DNA of 64,000 nucleotides from Rhodopirellula islandica (GTDB lineage Bacteria; Planctomycetota; Planctomycetia; Pirellulales; Pirellulaceae): the NCBI RefSeq assembly GCF_001027925.1, contig NZ_LECT01000038.1, positions 186,001 to 250,000 on the forward strand. The letters are read 5' to 3'. A model generated the notes under the pieces. That model was given only the letters and a program-made list of their open reading frames with translations, was not told the origin of the DNA and searched no databases. This document shows positions 22,819-32,643 of this stretch, piece after piece (position 1 is the stretch's first letter; each line of letters starts with the position of its first letter). Both the position numbers and the translations under genes were made by a program.

Positions 22819-25719
22819 TCACGTGCTCTCAACGGTGTCCGCAGGAACCCAGCCTGTCGCGGACGGGGTGCGAACGAGGACCCAATCGCCTCGTGATTGA
22901 GCGATCTCGACGGCCCGACCATCCGCCTCGCTCCACTCCACGAGAGCTGGGAAAGACTCCGCATCACCAGTCCGAACGGTGACCTGATCGACGACTATGT
23001 AACCAGTGGATTCTTTCGAAACCCCGGTGATTGCCAGCCACCACATGACGCCGCCGAACACAGCCATCACTGCGAAAAAGGACGCAGCCGAACGTGCCAC
23101 ACGACGTGTTTCGGGTGCCAATATTCGGAGCCGAAGCAAGATCAAAATGGCCCAGAAGACCAACGCGAAACCGACAACGCTCCACCGCAGATGACTCGAC
23201 CCCCAATGGCGGAACAGCAACGGTGCAATCGCTCGCTGTGCTTCCTGCTTCCATGACTCATCGAGATCGCTTGACTCGTTGACCTGACCTCGAGCCAACC
23301 ACAAACGGGTGCGAATCGAATCGTTTTCCGGATCCCACTTCAGCGCTCGTTCGTAGGCCACAATCGCTCTTCCAATTTGGCCGGACTGCAGACAAGCGTT
23401 GCCCAAGTTCGCATACAACTGCGGGTTCTCAACTCCGGCATCAACCAGCGTTTGATAGCGAGTGGCCGCCAGTGAAAATTCCTCCTTGGCAGCCGCCTGC
23501 CCCGAATCACCCTTGCTGGCCGAGTCCTTCTTGGGTGCGGCATCGGATTCAGACTGTTCGAGCCTCTGCATCCCGCGTTCGTAAGCCTGGTTGGCCTCTT
23601 GGAACAGCACCGACATGGATGCCTGATCCAGTGTCATGCCTTCCACCGATTCGCTTGCCAAGGCGCTGCCCGCCAACGCGAAAGACCATCCCGCCAGCAC
23701 CCACGCCAAAATCCTTGCAACACTTTGCGACTGCAAAGCGGAAATTGTTTTCGCCTGGAACTGTCGCGACGGACGCTGTTGCTGCCGAAAGCTTTCCAAC
23801 TGCTCGATCAATGCCACACCACGCGAACGCACTTCCCCGATCGTGGTTGTCAACTCCGAAGGGATGGCGGTCTCTTCCCGCTGGCAACGATCCAAGAAGG
23901 ATTCCACTTCCGCGGCCAATCCATACTCACCCGCTGCTCGCACTCCACCGACCCCAGACAACCAACTCGAGGATTCGTCATCGCTTCCAAACTGTCGGTG
24001 CAAATACATCGCCATGGCCTGCCCAATCGCGAATTCGTCATCCGCTTGTTCCATTGCGAGCACAGCTTTTTGGGCGGGTGACTTCCACTCAGGCAACCAA
24101 GTCATCCAGCGGCCGCAACTCTGCCAAACAACCAAACCAAGCCAAACCAAACCCGGCCACACGGTCAGCAACCACCAAGTCGAAAGTGCTTTCCGGACCG
24201 GAACATTCTCAAGAGCATCCGAGGACGTGTGAATTTCCCAGAGCGAATCCGCCCAGGAATCCTTCGCGTCCTGACCGCCCTGCCCTGCCCCGTTCGAGGA
24301 GTCTTGATCATCCGAACGATCACCATTGGAAACGATGGAATTCAACTGGAGCGTTTCCGAAGCTCGCACTCTCAGCGGAATCGGATTGCTTCGGACAACT
24401 TCGAACGATTCCGTTTCCGGGTTGAAGAAATGAAACTCGATCGGCGGAATCTCAGTCACACCTTCGTGCTTGGGACGAATCGTCGGAGCAAACACCTTCA
24501 TGTTGTCTTGAACAAATCCAGGCAACGGTTGGTCGGAGACTTTGAAATCAGCCGTCAACTCTGGCAGCGTCGACAACTTGGGACATCGCACCAAATCCAT
24601 GGGGCCATCGCCGGTGATGCCAATCTTGAGTTTGACGGGGTCGCCGGCTTCGACCAACTGCGGTGTGGCCTGAGTGACAATCGTGTACTTGCCGACCGCG
24701 CCGTTGTACCCAACGGGCCGCCCTTCGCTCGGGATGGGGCGAACTTCGATCGAATCAATCTCCGCCTCGGCTCGAATCGGACGCGACTTCCGAACCGCCA
24801 GTCGCTCTCGTCCCACCGTAGAGCGAAAAAAATCATCATCAAACATTTGCGAGAAACGAGATCCCATGCCAAACGGATCTCGCCGGGCCACCGGCCCGAT
24901 TTCAGTGGGATAGTTGACGACAACTTCGACGCCGCCAGCGTCCACTTCCCCTGGTTTCTTGGGATAGATCTCCGCGTCGATCTCATACAAGTAGTACTCC
25001 CGTGACTCACCACTTTCATCCTCTCGCAAAACCGATCGGCCACCGGGGCGTTGATTTCTCGCTGCCATTTCCTCCATCGCTTTGGTGAATTCCCCCCATT
25101 CCGTTTGGGAAGAAATCATCGACCACATGTCACCTTCGGAGAGCGTCGCCTCTTGCTCGACGAGGCGGTAAGGGCGCAGCCAAATTTTCAACGTCAACGG
25201 AATCGGTTCGCCGACATACACGTGTGACTTGTCACCCTCGACTTCAACGAACAACAGGTCACCGGTATCGCTCACCGTCGCCACGAACGTCATGGGTTCC
25301 GTTTGAAACACCTCCCCGTCCGCTCGAATACCCAAGGATGGGATCTCGAACGATCCCGCTACCTTCGGCGTCACCCGGTACAGAAACGTCACGCTCTGCT
25401 TTTGAATCATCTGTCCATTGATGACGGTGACCTGCCGACTTTGTTGAGGCACACCCTCGCGAACGATCTCCACGCCATCGATCTGCGGCAGTTCCGGAAG
25501 TTCATACTTCTCCGCATTTTCAATCCGAACCTGCAACGTCAACGCGGCCCCAACATAAGCCTCCTTGGACGACAGCTTTGCAGAAACATTGGCCGCCTGG
25601 GTTTCGCCGACACAGACGAACACCCCGCAGAAAACCAATGCGACCAGCAGTTGGCATTTCAGATTCACCAAACGCCCCTTCAAGTTCGCCGTTGTTTTGG
25701 ATGGCATGATCGACCTCAC
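22819..25719 (-). CDS. BatD-BatE fusion protein with TPR and SH3-like domains
   Basis: A 966-residue exported membrane protein. A signal peptide near residues 22-43 is followed by a BatD (oxygen tolerance) domain: VSAKLSSKEAYVGAALTLQVRIEN, GQMIQKQSVTFLYRVTPKVAGSF and later GDPVKLKIGITGDGPMDLV. A helix near 510-530 (WWLLTVWPGLVWLGLVVW) and a cytosolic segment follow. After a second hydrophobic segment comes TPR sequence (YANLGNACLQSGQIGRAIVAYERAL), then two further helices and an SH3-like end (VVDQVTVRTGDAESFPALVEW, GWVPADTV) as in BatE. The GTG at 25719 overlaps the upstream stop (GTGA); the ATG at 25707 is the alternative. It is last in the moxR-Bat operon. Confidence 0.88.
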   Translation of the reverse strand: MRSIMPSKTTANLKGRLVNLKCQLLVALVFCGVFVCVGETQAANVSAKLSSKEAYVGAALTLQVRIENAEKYELPELPQIDGVEIVREGVPQQSRQVTVINGQMIQKQSVTFLYRVTPKVAGSFEIPSLGIRADGEVFQTEPMTFVATVSDTGDLLFVEVEGDKSHVYVGEPIPLTLKIWLRPYRLVEQEATLSEGDMWSMISSQTEWGEFTKAMEEMAARNQRPGGRSVLREDESGESREYYLYEIDAEIYPKKPGEVDAGGVEVVVNYPTEIGPVARRDPFGMGSRFSQMFDDDFFRSTVGRERLAVRKSRPIRAEAEIDSIEVRPIPSEGRPVGYNGAVGKYTIVTQATPQLVEAGDPVKLKIGITGDGPMDLVRCPKLSTLPELTADFKVSDQPLPGFVQDNMKVFAPTIRPKHEGVTEIPPIEFHFFNPETESFEVVRSNPIPLRVRASETLQLNSIVSNGDRSDDQDSSNGAGQGGQDAKDSWADSLWEIHTSSDALENVPVRKALSTWWLLTVWPGLVWLGLVVWQSCGRWMTWLPEWKSPAQKAVLAMEQADDEFAIGQAMAMYLHRQFGSDDESSSWLSGVGGVRAAGEYGLAAEVESFLDRCQREETAIPSELTTTIGEVRSRGVALIEQLESFRQQQRPSRQFQAKTISALQSQSVARILAWVLAGWSFALAGSALASESVEGMTLDQASMSVLFQEANQAYERGMQRLEQSESDAAPKKDSASKGDSGQAAAKEEFSLAATRYQTLVDAGVENPQLYANLGNACLQSGQIGRAIVAYERALKWDPENDSIRTRLWLARGQVNESSDLDESWKQEAQRAIAPLLFRHWGSSHLRWSVVGFALVFWAILILLRLRILAPETRRVARSAASFFAVMAVFGGVMWWLAITGVSKESTGYIVVDQVTVRTGDAESFPALVEWSEADGRAVEIAQSRGDWVLVRTPSATGWVPADTVEST

Positions 25720-27785
25720 CAATCTCTTTCCACTGGAATCTGACGCGATCGTTCTCGCTGTTCTTTTCCGAATCGCCGCAACATGTCACGGTCACGAACG
25801 GCTTGCAGCATTTTCAATGCCTCCTCACGCGTCATCGATTGCGGCATGGCCTGCTGAGCCATTGCCCCCGCCTGCCCGTCTTGGCCCTCGGTCTCGCCCG
25901 AGTCCTGTGACTGAGATTGCAACTGGCCCTCCGGAGCCTCCCCGCTGGACTCATCCGCAGGCTGTTCCCCCTCGTCCGAACCGTCTGATGGATCCGAACC
26001 GTTTTGCTGTGTCCCCTCTTCCGATCCTTCCTTTGCGTCCTCGCCGCCCTGTTGTTCGCCATCCTGCTGTTCGCCGTCAGAAGAAGACTGCGAATCATCT
26101 CCCTGCGATTCGCCACCGTCGTTCTCGGATTCACTTTCGTTCTGGTCCCCCGAGGCCGATTGGTCTTCTCCGTTTTGATCCTGCTGTTCTTCGGAGGAAT
26201 CACCTTCCGAAGGCTTGGATTCATCCTCCGAAGACTGGTCTTCGGACTGCGCGGACTGATCTTCCTGCTGCTGTTCCATTTCCTGCTTCAGCCGAAGTGC
26301 CAACTCCAGATTGGTACGAGCCCGCCGGACCACGTCACGGGTTGATTCATTGCTTGACGCATTGCCATCCGCATCCGACCGCGCCACCTGGATCGCCGAT
26401 CGAAAGCTCTCAATCGCTACGAGCAGTGACTCTTTCGCACCGGCCGGTTCCGTTTGCATTCCCGCGATGGCACGTGCGTACTGACAATTGCCGAGGTTGT
26501 ACCGTGCCCGCAGCGCCAGTGATGTGTCCGGCGAAGTCGCCGTTTCAACAAAGTGCTCCTCCGCGGCCTCAAGTTCGCCCGTTTCGTACAGCGACACACC
26601 TGCGTTGAATTGTTCACGGCCAGCTCGATCGACGACCGATGTCCATTCAGCGGATGAACCCAGGCCATCCTGAGCATGAACCGAACCCACGCCGCTCAGC
26701 GTCCAAAGCAAAAAAACCAAGACCGCATTCGAAGCGTGACGCGACACGGGCACCGACCGCGTGGAAGGCCACCCGCGAAGCAACACATCCAATCCAAACA
26801 ACACCATGGCAGGAATCAAGAACCACTGAAAACGAGGGATGTAAGTGTTGATCTTCGCCGTTTGCAAATCCGTTTCATCCACGTTCTCGATGTACCCATG
26901 CACGACGTCGGACATATCCACACGCTTGGTTCCCGCGGGGATGTAAGCCCCATCGGATTGCGTGGCGACCTCCTTCAAAATGGCTCCGTTCATTTTCGAA
27001 ATCACCGTTTGCCCTTTGTGCTTCACATAGCGACCGCTCTGCCGGTTCGGCAACTCAGGGTCCACGTCAGGAATCCGCGAGCCTTCGGTCATGTCGCCCA
27101 AGCCGATCGTGAAAATGCGAATGCCCTGCTCTTCGTAGGCCCGTTTCGCTTCCGCCACTGGATCGCTTTCCTGATCCTCGCCATCTGTCAAAATCACCAT
27201 CGCTTTGTGGTCGGTGGTTTTATCCAAGAACGCGTCCGAAGCGACTCGAATGGCGTCACCCAAACGCGAACCGCCACGACGCACGGAGTGCATGCCAACG
27301 GATTCCAACGTCTGCTTGAAATCCTCCACATGACGAGTCAACGGCAAGGTCTGCCGAGTCTCGCCAGCAAACACGACCAACCCCACTCGGTCGCCGGGCA
27401 TCTCATCGACCATGTCTTTGATCTGCTGCTTCGCTCTTTCCAACCGATTCGGTGAAACATCTTCCGCCAACATGCTGCGAGAGACATCCAGCACGAACAC
27501 CGCTTCGATGCCGCGTTGGGGGATTTCTTCCCAAGCCTTGCCCCATCGCAAATCGGACATCGCGACGACAAGCATCGCCAACGAACCGAACACGCAGACC
27601 GCGCGCAATGGCCGGTTCCACCTCGATGGATTGACCGACGAGTTCACCAGACTCGTCCCCAGGAACCGTCGCCAAGCGATCCGCCGCATGACGCCGGCGT
27701 AGACCATCACCAACGCGACGCCGAGAACGACCATCAACCACGCAAGTGCCTCTGGGTTGCCCCATTGAATTTCCGACGTGTTCAC
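25716..27785 (-). CDS. BatB-BatC fusion: VWA membrane protein with TPR and acidic Gln/Ser-rich tail
   Basis: A 689-residue protein. Two N-terminal helices flank RWRRFLG-type basic loops, then a von Willebrand A domain with a complete MIDAS: VFVLDVSRSMLAED (DxSxS), AGETRQTLPLT and ILTDGEDQESDP. A helix near 305-325 (FQWFLIPAMVLFGLDVLL) closes the BatB part. The BatC part has a second helix, a TPR region (GVSLYETGELEAAEEHF, YNLGNCQYARAI), then about 150 residues of acidic Gln/Ser/Asp/Glu-rich sequence. The end (MLRRFGKEQRERSRQIPVERDW) is typical of BatC. The GTG start at 27785 overlaps the batA stop. Confidence 0.9.
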   Translation of the reverse strand: MNTSEIQWGNPEALAWLMVVLGVALVMVYAGVMRRIAWRRFLGTSLVNSSVNPSRWNRPLRAVCVFGSLAMLVVAMSDLRWGKAWEEIPQRGIEAVFVLDVSRSMLAEDVSPNRLERAKQQIKDMVDEMPGDRVGLVVFAGETRQTLPLTRHVEDFKQTLESVGMHSVRRGGSRLGDAIRVASDAFLDKTTDHKAMVILTDGEDQESDPVAEAKRAYEEQGIRIFTIGLGDMTEGSRIPDVDPELPNRQSGRYVKHKGQTVISKMNGAILKEVATQSDGAYIPAGTKRVDMSDVVHGYIENVDETDLQTAKINTYIPRFQWFLIPAMVLFGLDVLLRGWPSTRSVPVSRHASNAVLVFLLWTLSGVGSVHAQDGLGSSAEWTSVVDRAGREQFNAGVSLYETGELEAAEEHFVETATSPDTSLALRARYNLGNCQYARAIAGMQTEPAGAKESLLVAIESFRSAIQVARSDADGNASSNESTRDVVRRARTNLELALRLKQEMEQQQEDQSAQSEDQSSEDESKPSEGDSSEEQQDQNGEDQSASGDQNESESENDGGESQGDDSQSSSDGEQQDGEQQGGEDAKEGSEEGTQQNGSDPSDGSDEGEQPADESSGEAPEGQLQSQSQDSGETEGQDGQAGAMAQQAMPQSMTREEALKMLQAVRDRDMLRRFGKEQRERSRQIPVERDW

Positions 27786-28855
27786 ACCAACTCCTTGAGC
27801 CACAGGTGTTCCAGCAATGACCGAACGATCAAGACCACCAACGCCATCGCGATCACCGGTGGAATCGTGACCGTTCCCCAATGCCAAGATTGAACCGCCA
27901 GTTCCCGATAGCTAACGTACTGATGTGTTTCAACCTCAGTCTTTTCCAACTGATCAATCTCACGATAAATCGCATCGAGCGAGTCCGTGTCGGTGGCTCG
28001 AAAGTACTTGCCCTCGGTGAGTTCTGCCACCTTTCGCAACGTCTCCTCATCGATATTCACTTCCATGTAATGCAGCCTCTGGCGACCGGTGAACGGATCG
28101 CGAACGGGCACCGGGGCCTTGCCCTTCGTCCCCACACCAATCGCGTAGATCTTGATGCCCATCGTCTCGGCAAGCTCCGCGGCTTGGACCGGATCGAGTT
28201 GCCCCGCCGTGTTCTCGCCATCGGTCAACAAGATCAAGATCTTGCTCTTCACCTTGCGTTTTTGACGGGCGTCCAACGCATTCAACTTTTCAACGGACAG
28301 GGCAATCGCATCCCCGATTGCGGTCCCGTCCTCGTCTCTGCGATTGACGATTTGAGTTTGGTTCAGCCGTGACACGACGAACGAATGATCCAGCGTCGGC
28401 GGTGTCTCCGCGTCGGCATAAGCCGCGAACGTGATCAGGCCAACCAAGTCACTGAAGCGACCCTCGAGGTCCTCGCCACCGGTGATAAACTTGCTAGCCA
28501 CGTTCTTCACCGCGGTCAAACGATCCACGGGCTCACCGTCGATCTCAAAGTCCATCGCTTGCATGCTGCCACTGCGGTCGATCACCATTTCGATCGCGAT
28601 CCCTTCGGTTTCCGAAACCGTTTGCTCACGGCCCTCACGAGGGCGTGCCACAGCAACGACCAGCAACGCAGAAGCAATCAACGTGAGCGCCTTGGGCAAC
28701 CACATCCAACGCTGGCGCAAACTTGGCGGAAGCTCATCCACCGCGGCAAGCGAACTGAACGGGACAGCGGCAACACCTCGACGACGCCACATCCACCACG
28801 CCATCAGCGGAAGCAACGCCAGCAACCAAAATGCATGAGGCCATGCAAAGTTCAT
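27782..28855 (-). CDS. BatA-like VWA domain membrane protein
   Basis: A 357-residue inner-membrane protein with two N-terminal helices (HAFWLLALLPLMAWWMW and LPKALTLIASALLVVAVA) and a VWA domain facing the periplasm. The MIDAS motif is VIDRSGSMQAMDF, with the distal residues in DGTAIGDAI and LLTDGENTAG. A C-terminal helix (VTIPPVIAMALVVLIV) follows. BatA interacts with BatB and with MoxR-type ATPases; the family is linked to aerotolerance in Bacteroides and to cell-envelope stress. It overlaps its neighbours by 4 bp on both sides. Confidence 0.93.
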   Translation of the reverse strand: MNFAWPHAFWLLALLPLMAWWMWRRRGVAAVPFSSLAAVDELPPSLRQRWMWLPKALTLIASALLVVAVARPREGREQTVSETEGIAIEMVIDRSGSMQAMDFEIDGEPVDRLTAVKNVASKFITGGEDLEGRFSDLVGLITFAAYADAETPPTLDHSFVVSRLNQTQIVNRRDEDGTAIGDAIALSVEKLNALDARQKRKVKSKILILLTDGENTAGQLDPVQAAELAETMGIKIYAIGVGTKGKAPVPVRDPFTGRQRLHYMEVNIDEETLRKVAELTEGKYFRATDTDSLDAIYREIDQLEKTEVETHQYVSYRELAVQSWHWGTVTIPPVIAMALVVLIVRSLLEHLWLKELV

Positions 28856-29862
28856 GCATTCGCCTCCTGAGAGAATCGGGCTTGCAACGTTTCCAACTGG
28901 TCCATCCAGTCATTCGCCCGATCCAACCAAGCCTCCACTTCCGCGGAGTTCGTTGAGATCCCGGCGAAAGCAACTTCGTCTGCTCGGGTGAGCATCGCCT
29001 GCAAGTTCTCTGAGATCGCTGGTTCTGTTTCCTGCAACCACCCCAAGGCGTCTTCTGATGTGACCGCCGATTCGCGTCCCATCATCGAACCAATCCAGTC
29101 GCGAAAAATGCTTGACAGCTGACGGCTGCAATCGTCCGCGGAGAGCTTTTGTTTTTGCCACTGCGTCCGCAGGTCCGTCAAGCGTCGCCGAGCCCAAACC
29201 GCGTCCGAGATCCCCCGGCGAGTTCGCATTCGAAGCAGCACAACTGCTCCCGCGATCAACAGCCCGACCAACCCAACCACCGCGGTGGGCACCCACGAAC
29301 CCGAAGGAGTCGTCTCGGCCGGCAACGAGATGGCTTCGGCGATCGGTTCCGGTTTCATTGGGTCCGCGGATTCGGTGAGCACGCTTCGCACGTCGATCAC
29401 AATGGGCTGCGTTGCGAGCGAGCCAGCCTGCTCCCAGTCGATGCCGATTTGCTCCGATTGATTTTCGGATTGTCGCGGCAGGGTTTGAACCTCGACGCTG
29501 GGGATTTCGACCTCACCTGCTTGCAGACTTTCCAGCGTCAACCGCACCCACCATCGACGTGAATCGCTGCCCGCTGCACTCGCGTGGGGCAAATCCTCTC
29601 GGATCTCTTTGGCAATGATCTCCCAGTCGCCCAGTGTTTCATTGAACTCAGGCAGCACGACTTGCAAATCGCCTGGCACGACGACTTCCAATTCCACTTC
29701 CAACGGTTCCGCGACCAACGTTTCTGAGTCGGAGACGCGAAAACGGATTTCAATCGGGCCATCCGATTGACGCTGAACGATCGCATCCGCCTTCCCAGAC
29801 GACGCAATGACAACGCTGAACAGAATGGCGGCCCAGGCTCCGAAAGTTCGTTTCACGTTCAT
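28852..29862 (-). CDS. BatD-like protein with one membrane helix and DUF4381-like cytosolic tail
   Basis: A 336-residue protein. A signal peptide (FGAWAAILFSVVIASSGKADA) is followed by a BatD-like beta domain (PIEIRFRVSDSETLVAEPLEVELEVVVPG). One helix lies near 190-212 (WVPTAVVGLVGLLIAGAVVLL), then a helical cytosolic tail with DDCSRQLSSIFRDWI, as in DUF4381 proteins of VWA operons. In this operon it lies between DUF58 and BatA, the usual place of the DUF4381 gene. It is coupled to both neighbours by 4-bp overlaps. The function is to help assemble or anchor the VWA complex, by inference from context. Confidence 0.8.
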   Translation of the reverse strand: MNVKRTFGAWAAILFSVVIASSGKADAIVQRQSDGPIEIRFRVSDSETLVAEPLEVELEVVVPGDLQVVLPEFNETLGDWEIIAKEIREDLPHASAAGSDSRRWWVRLTLESLQAGEVEIPSVEVQTLPRQSENQSEQIGIDWEQAGSLATQPIVIDVRSVLTESADPMKPEPIAEAISLPAETTPSGSWVPTAVVGLVGLLIAGAVVLLRMRTRRGISDAVWARRRLTDLRTQWQKQKLSADDCSRQLSSIFRDWIGSMMGRESAVTSEDALGWLQETEPAISENLQAMLTRADEVAFAGISTNSAEVEAWLDRANDWMDQLETLQARFSQEANA

Positions 29863-30734
29863 CGTCGATTCTCCCGTCCGTGGAAGTAACGACGCAGGGG
29901 TTCACCGAGGTCTTCTCCCGTTCGCAAATGCAGAGGTTCCATCCGGTAACGCCGGAACAGAGCATCGCGTCGTTCGGCTTGCAACTGAACCATCTGTTCG
30001 TAGCGTTGCCGGTGCGTGCGACTGGACGTGTCGACCCAACGAACGCTTCCGGTTTCATTGTCACGCAAAGGAACCAATCCAACGGCGGGCAATTTCATTT
30101 CACGCTCATCGGTGACGACCACTGGAATGATGTCATGCTTGCGAGCCGCCACCCGGAGGGACTTCGTATAGTCTTGGGATTGAAAATCACTGATCAGAAA
30201 CACCACGGTTCGTCGCTTTGCCGTCCGTTGCAGGTGTTCCAGCGCCGCACCAACATCGGTCCCGGTTCCGCTGGATGGATGAGTCAACAATTCGCGAATC
30301 AATCGCAACACATGACGCGATCCCTGACGAGGCGGCAAGCTCATCTCCACCTGATCGCTGAACAGTGTCAAACCAACCCGGTCGTTGTTTTTGATCGCTG
30401 ACATCGCCAGCGTCGCCCCCAATTCCGTCACCAATTCGCGTTTGGTTTGGGCCTGCGTTCCGAAATCCAAGGACGCCGAACAATCCACGATCAGCATCAC
30501 TGCCAATTCACGTTCCTCACGGAACAGTTTGACGAAGGGAGCGTCTTGCCGTGCCGTCACATTCCAATCGATCGTGCGAACATCGTCGCCGACTTGGTAG
30601 GGACGAACCTCTTCAAATTCGATGCCTCGTCCTTTGAAGGCCGAATGCCAGGTCCCCGCCAACATCTCGTCGACACGGTGGCTGGTTCGAATTTGAATTC
30701 GACGAATCTTGCGAAGGATCTCGCTGGGAGTCAT
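29859..30734 (-). CDS. DUF58 domain-containing protein
   Basis: A 291-residue soluble protein of the DUF58 family, VWA-like. The signature GRGIEFEEVRPYQVGDDVRTIDWNVTARQDAPFVK is nearly consensus, and the VWA-like core has LIVDCSASLDFG and FLISDFQS. It lies 4 bp after moxR and overlaps the DUF4381-like gene. This moxR-DUF58-DUF4381-batA-batB order is the standard MoxR/VWA module, in which DUF58 is thought to act as a membrane-associated partner of the ATPase. Confidence 0.95.
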   Translation of the reverse strand: MTPSEILRKIRRIQIRTSHRVDEMLAGTWHSAFKGRGIEFEEVRPYQVGDDVRTIDWNVTARQDAPFVKLFREERELAVMLIVDCSASLDFGTQAQTKRELVTELGATLAMSAIKNNDRVGLTLFSDQVEMSLPPRQGSRHVLRLIRELLTHPSSGTGTDVGAALEHLQRTAKRRTVVFLISDFQSQDYTKSLRVAARKHDIIPVVVTDEREMKLPAVGLVPLRDNETGSVRWVDTSSRTHRQRYEQMVQLQAERRDALFRRYRMEPLHLRTGEDLGEPLRRYFHGRENRR

Positions 30735-30737
30735 CGT

Positions 30738-31781
30738 TTACGGAGCCGGAATGTGGTCGAGGATTTGCTGCACAATGGATTCACTGGTCAGGTCTTCCGC
30801 TTCGGCTTCGTAGGTGATCATCACACGATGCCGCAGGACATCCAACGCGATCGAACGCACATCGGCCGGAAGCACATAGGCGCGGCCGGCCAAGAACGCC
30901 GCCGCTCTGGCCGCGAGCGTCAAATTGATGGTGGCGCGAGGCGAACCGCCAAACTGAATCAGCCCATCCATCTGCAGCCCGTAGGCTTCGGGGCGGCGGG
31001 TCGCCATCACCAGATCAACGATGTATCCCTCCACCTTTTCGTCCAAGTGAATTTCATCGATCAGCTCACGCGCCGCCAAGATGTCCTCCGGCGAAGCGAC
31101 CGCTGAGACCTCCAGCTTCGTTCCCGTTTTGCCCATCCGCCGAAGAATCTGCAGCTCTTCCTCGCGATTGGGGTAATCGACGATAACCTTCAACATGAAA
31201 CGGTCCGTCTGAGCTTCTGGCAACGCGTACGTGCCCTCTTGCTCCACCGGGTTCTGCGTCGCCATCACCAAGAACGGTTCAGGCAGCGGAAAGGTTTCGC
31301 TGCCAATCGTGACCTGGTGTTCTTGCATCGCCTCCAACAACGCACTCTGCACCTTCGCAGGCGCCCGGTTGATCTCATCGGCGAGAACCAGGTTCGAAAA
31401 GATTGGCCCTTTCTGAACCACAAACGTTTGATCTTGAGGGCGGTACACCTGGGTCCCGATCAAGTCAGCGGGCAACAGGTCCGGTGTGAACTGCAAACGC
31501 TGGAACCCGGTGTTGATCGCTTTCGCCAAACTGGCCACCGCGGTGGTTTTCGCCAGCCCGGGAACCCCCTCGATCAACAAGTGACCACCGGTGAGCAAAC
31601 CGATCAGCATCCGATCGACAAGATGACTCTGCCCCACCAACACATGATTGATCTGCAACACAATCTCCCGGAACGGGCTGCTGGCGTGAGCGATCCGTTC
31701 GGTCAGTTGCTGTTGTTGTTTCGCCGATTCTGATTGCATCAGATCAGACGGAATTTCAGTGGGTGCATTCGGTTCGATCAT
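30738..31781 (-). CDS. MoxR family AAA+ ATPase
   Basis: A 347-residue chaperone-like AAA+ ATPase. Walker A is EGVPGLAKTT, Walker B is NLVLADEINRAPAKVQSALLEAMQE, sensor 1 lies in VMATQNPVEQEGTYALPEAQTDRF, and the C-terminal lid is present (GGSPRATINLTLAARAAAFL). It is the first gene of the six-gene Bat operon. The start at 31781 (MIEPNAPTEI) is chosen because the 31 codons upstream are not family-like; those bases more likely belong to the 5' leader. Confidence 0.95.
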   Translation of the reverse strand: MIEPNAPTEIPSDLMQSESAKQQQQLTERIAHASSPFREIVLQINHVLVGQSHLVDRMLIGLLTGGHLLIEGVPGLAKTTAVASLAKAINTGFQRLQFTPDLLPADLIGTQVYRPQDQTFVVQKGPIFSNLVLADEINRAPAKVQSALLEAMQEHQVTIGSETFPLPEPFLVMATQNPVEQEGTYALPEAQTDRFMLKVIVDYPNREEELQILRRMGKTGTKLEVSAVASPEDILAARELIDEIHLDEKVEGYIVDLVMATRRPEAYGLQMDGLIQFGGSPRATINLTLAARAAAFLAGRAYVLPADVRSIALDVLRHRVMITYEAEAEDLTSESIVQQILDHIPAP

Positions 31782-32643
31782 CGAAACTAACGTGATAGGA
31801 CGACTGGAAGAAAGGGTTCGAGCAGCAACGCCAAGCAACCAACCTTGGCATCCGATGCAGTCGAAGATACCCATCTGCCTCGGTCAGTCCACAGCACTAC
31901 GCTGCCAGGCGTTGGAGAGTGCGGAGGAGGCGGCGAAAAGTGGGAACGGAAGAAATTCGAGTCGGCTCACCGAATGTCCGATTTCCTCCCCAAACCAGCG
32001 GTTCTTGCCCCCAGATCGTGGTCGCGAGGTGAAACTCACTTGACACGGGCTCAGTTCAGCCTATAGTTCGTTCGAAAGATGGGTGGAACAGGCATCGAAA
32101 CGCTGATGTCGCCAATGTTCCCCTTTCCTCAGGCCCCCCAATGACTTGATGTGGTGCGAGGCCGGTTTTTCCCGTGCTGTGGTGTTTTCACTGTGGTTCA
32201 GGTAACCCCTCGTGCAACTGAGTTTCGACCATTGGGTCGCCATCCGCAGACGGGCATGAAGTGGACTTAACTGCGTGTTAGGTTCATTTTGAATCGCCTT
32301 GGTCGGTATTGTTTCACGGCGGGTCATGGACTCGTCCAACGGGAATCTCCCCACGGCAAGGAATTGCCTGTCGCGATGAGTTTGGCTCAAACGCAGTTTG
32401 ATCTTCAAGCAGTTTGACTCACAAGCAATGTCCAACGGTCGCGTTGTTGGTGTTACCGCAACCTTCGACGCATCAGACCTCGTATTTCAAACGCGGTTAC
32501 TCTTGATTGGTTGCCAAAGCGAGTTGGTGCTTGGATGCCACCATGGACTTCCGTCTCATGGTCTCGATCGATTTCGATCTTTCCAAGCGTGACAAACCAA
32601 GTTGATCCTCCGGGATTCTGGTGAATGGCAACAGGAATAACAG
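31782..32643. other. long divergent intergenic region (862 bp) between moxR and rho
   Basis: This gap separates the minus-strand Bat operon from plus-strand rho and must hold both promoters. No tRNA, conserved open frame or dispersed repeat of the window's families was recognised. A 124-codon minus-strand frame at 32061-32435 has random-looking composition. The length upstream of rho would allow an attenuation-type leader, as rho is often autoregulated, but no specific structure is demonstrated. Confidence 0.6.

Noticed and set aside
32061-32435. 124-codon minus-strand frame between moxR and rho
   Set aside because: Random-looking composition, no ribosome site and no recognisable motif.
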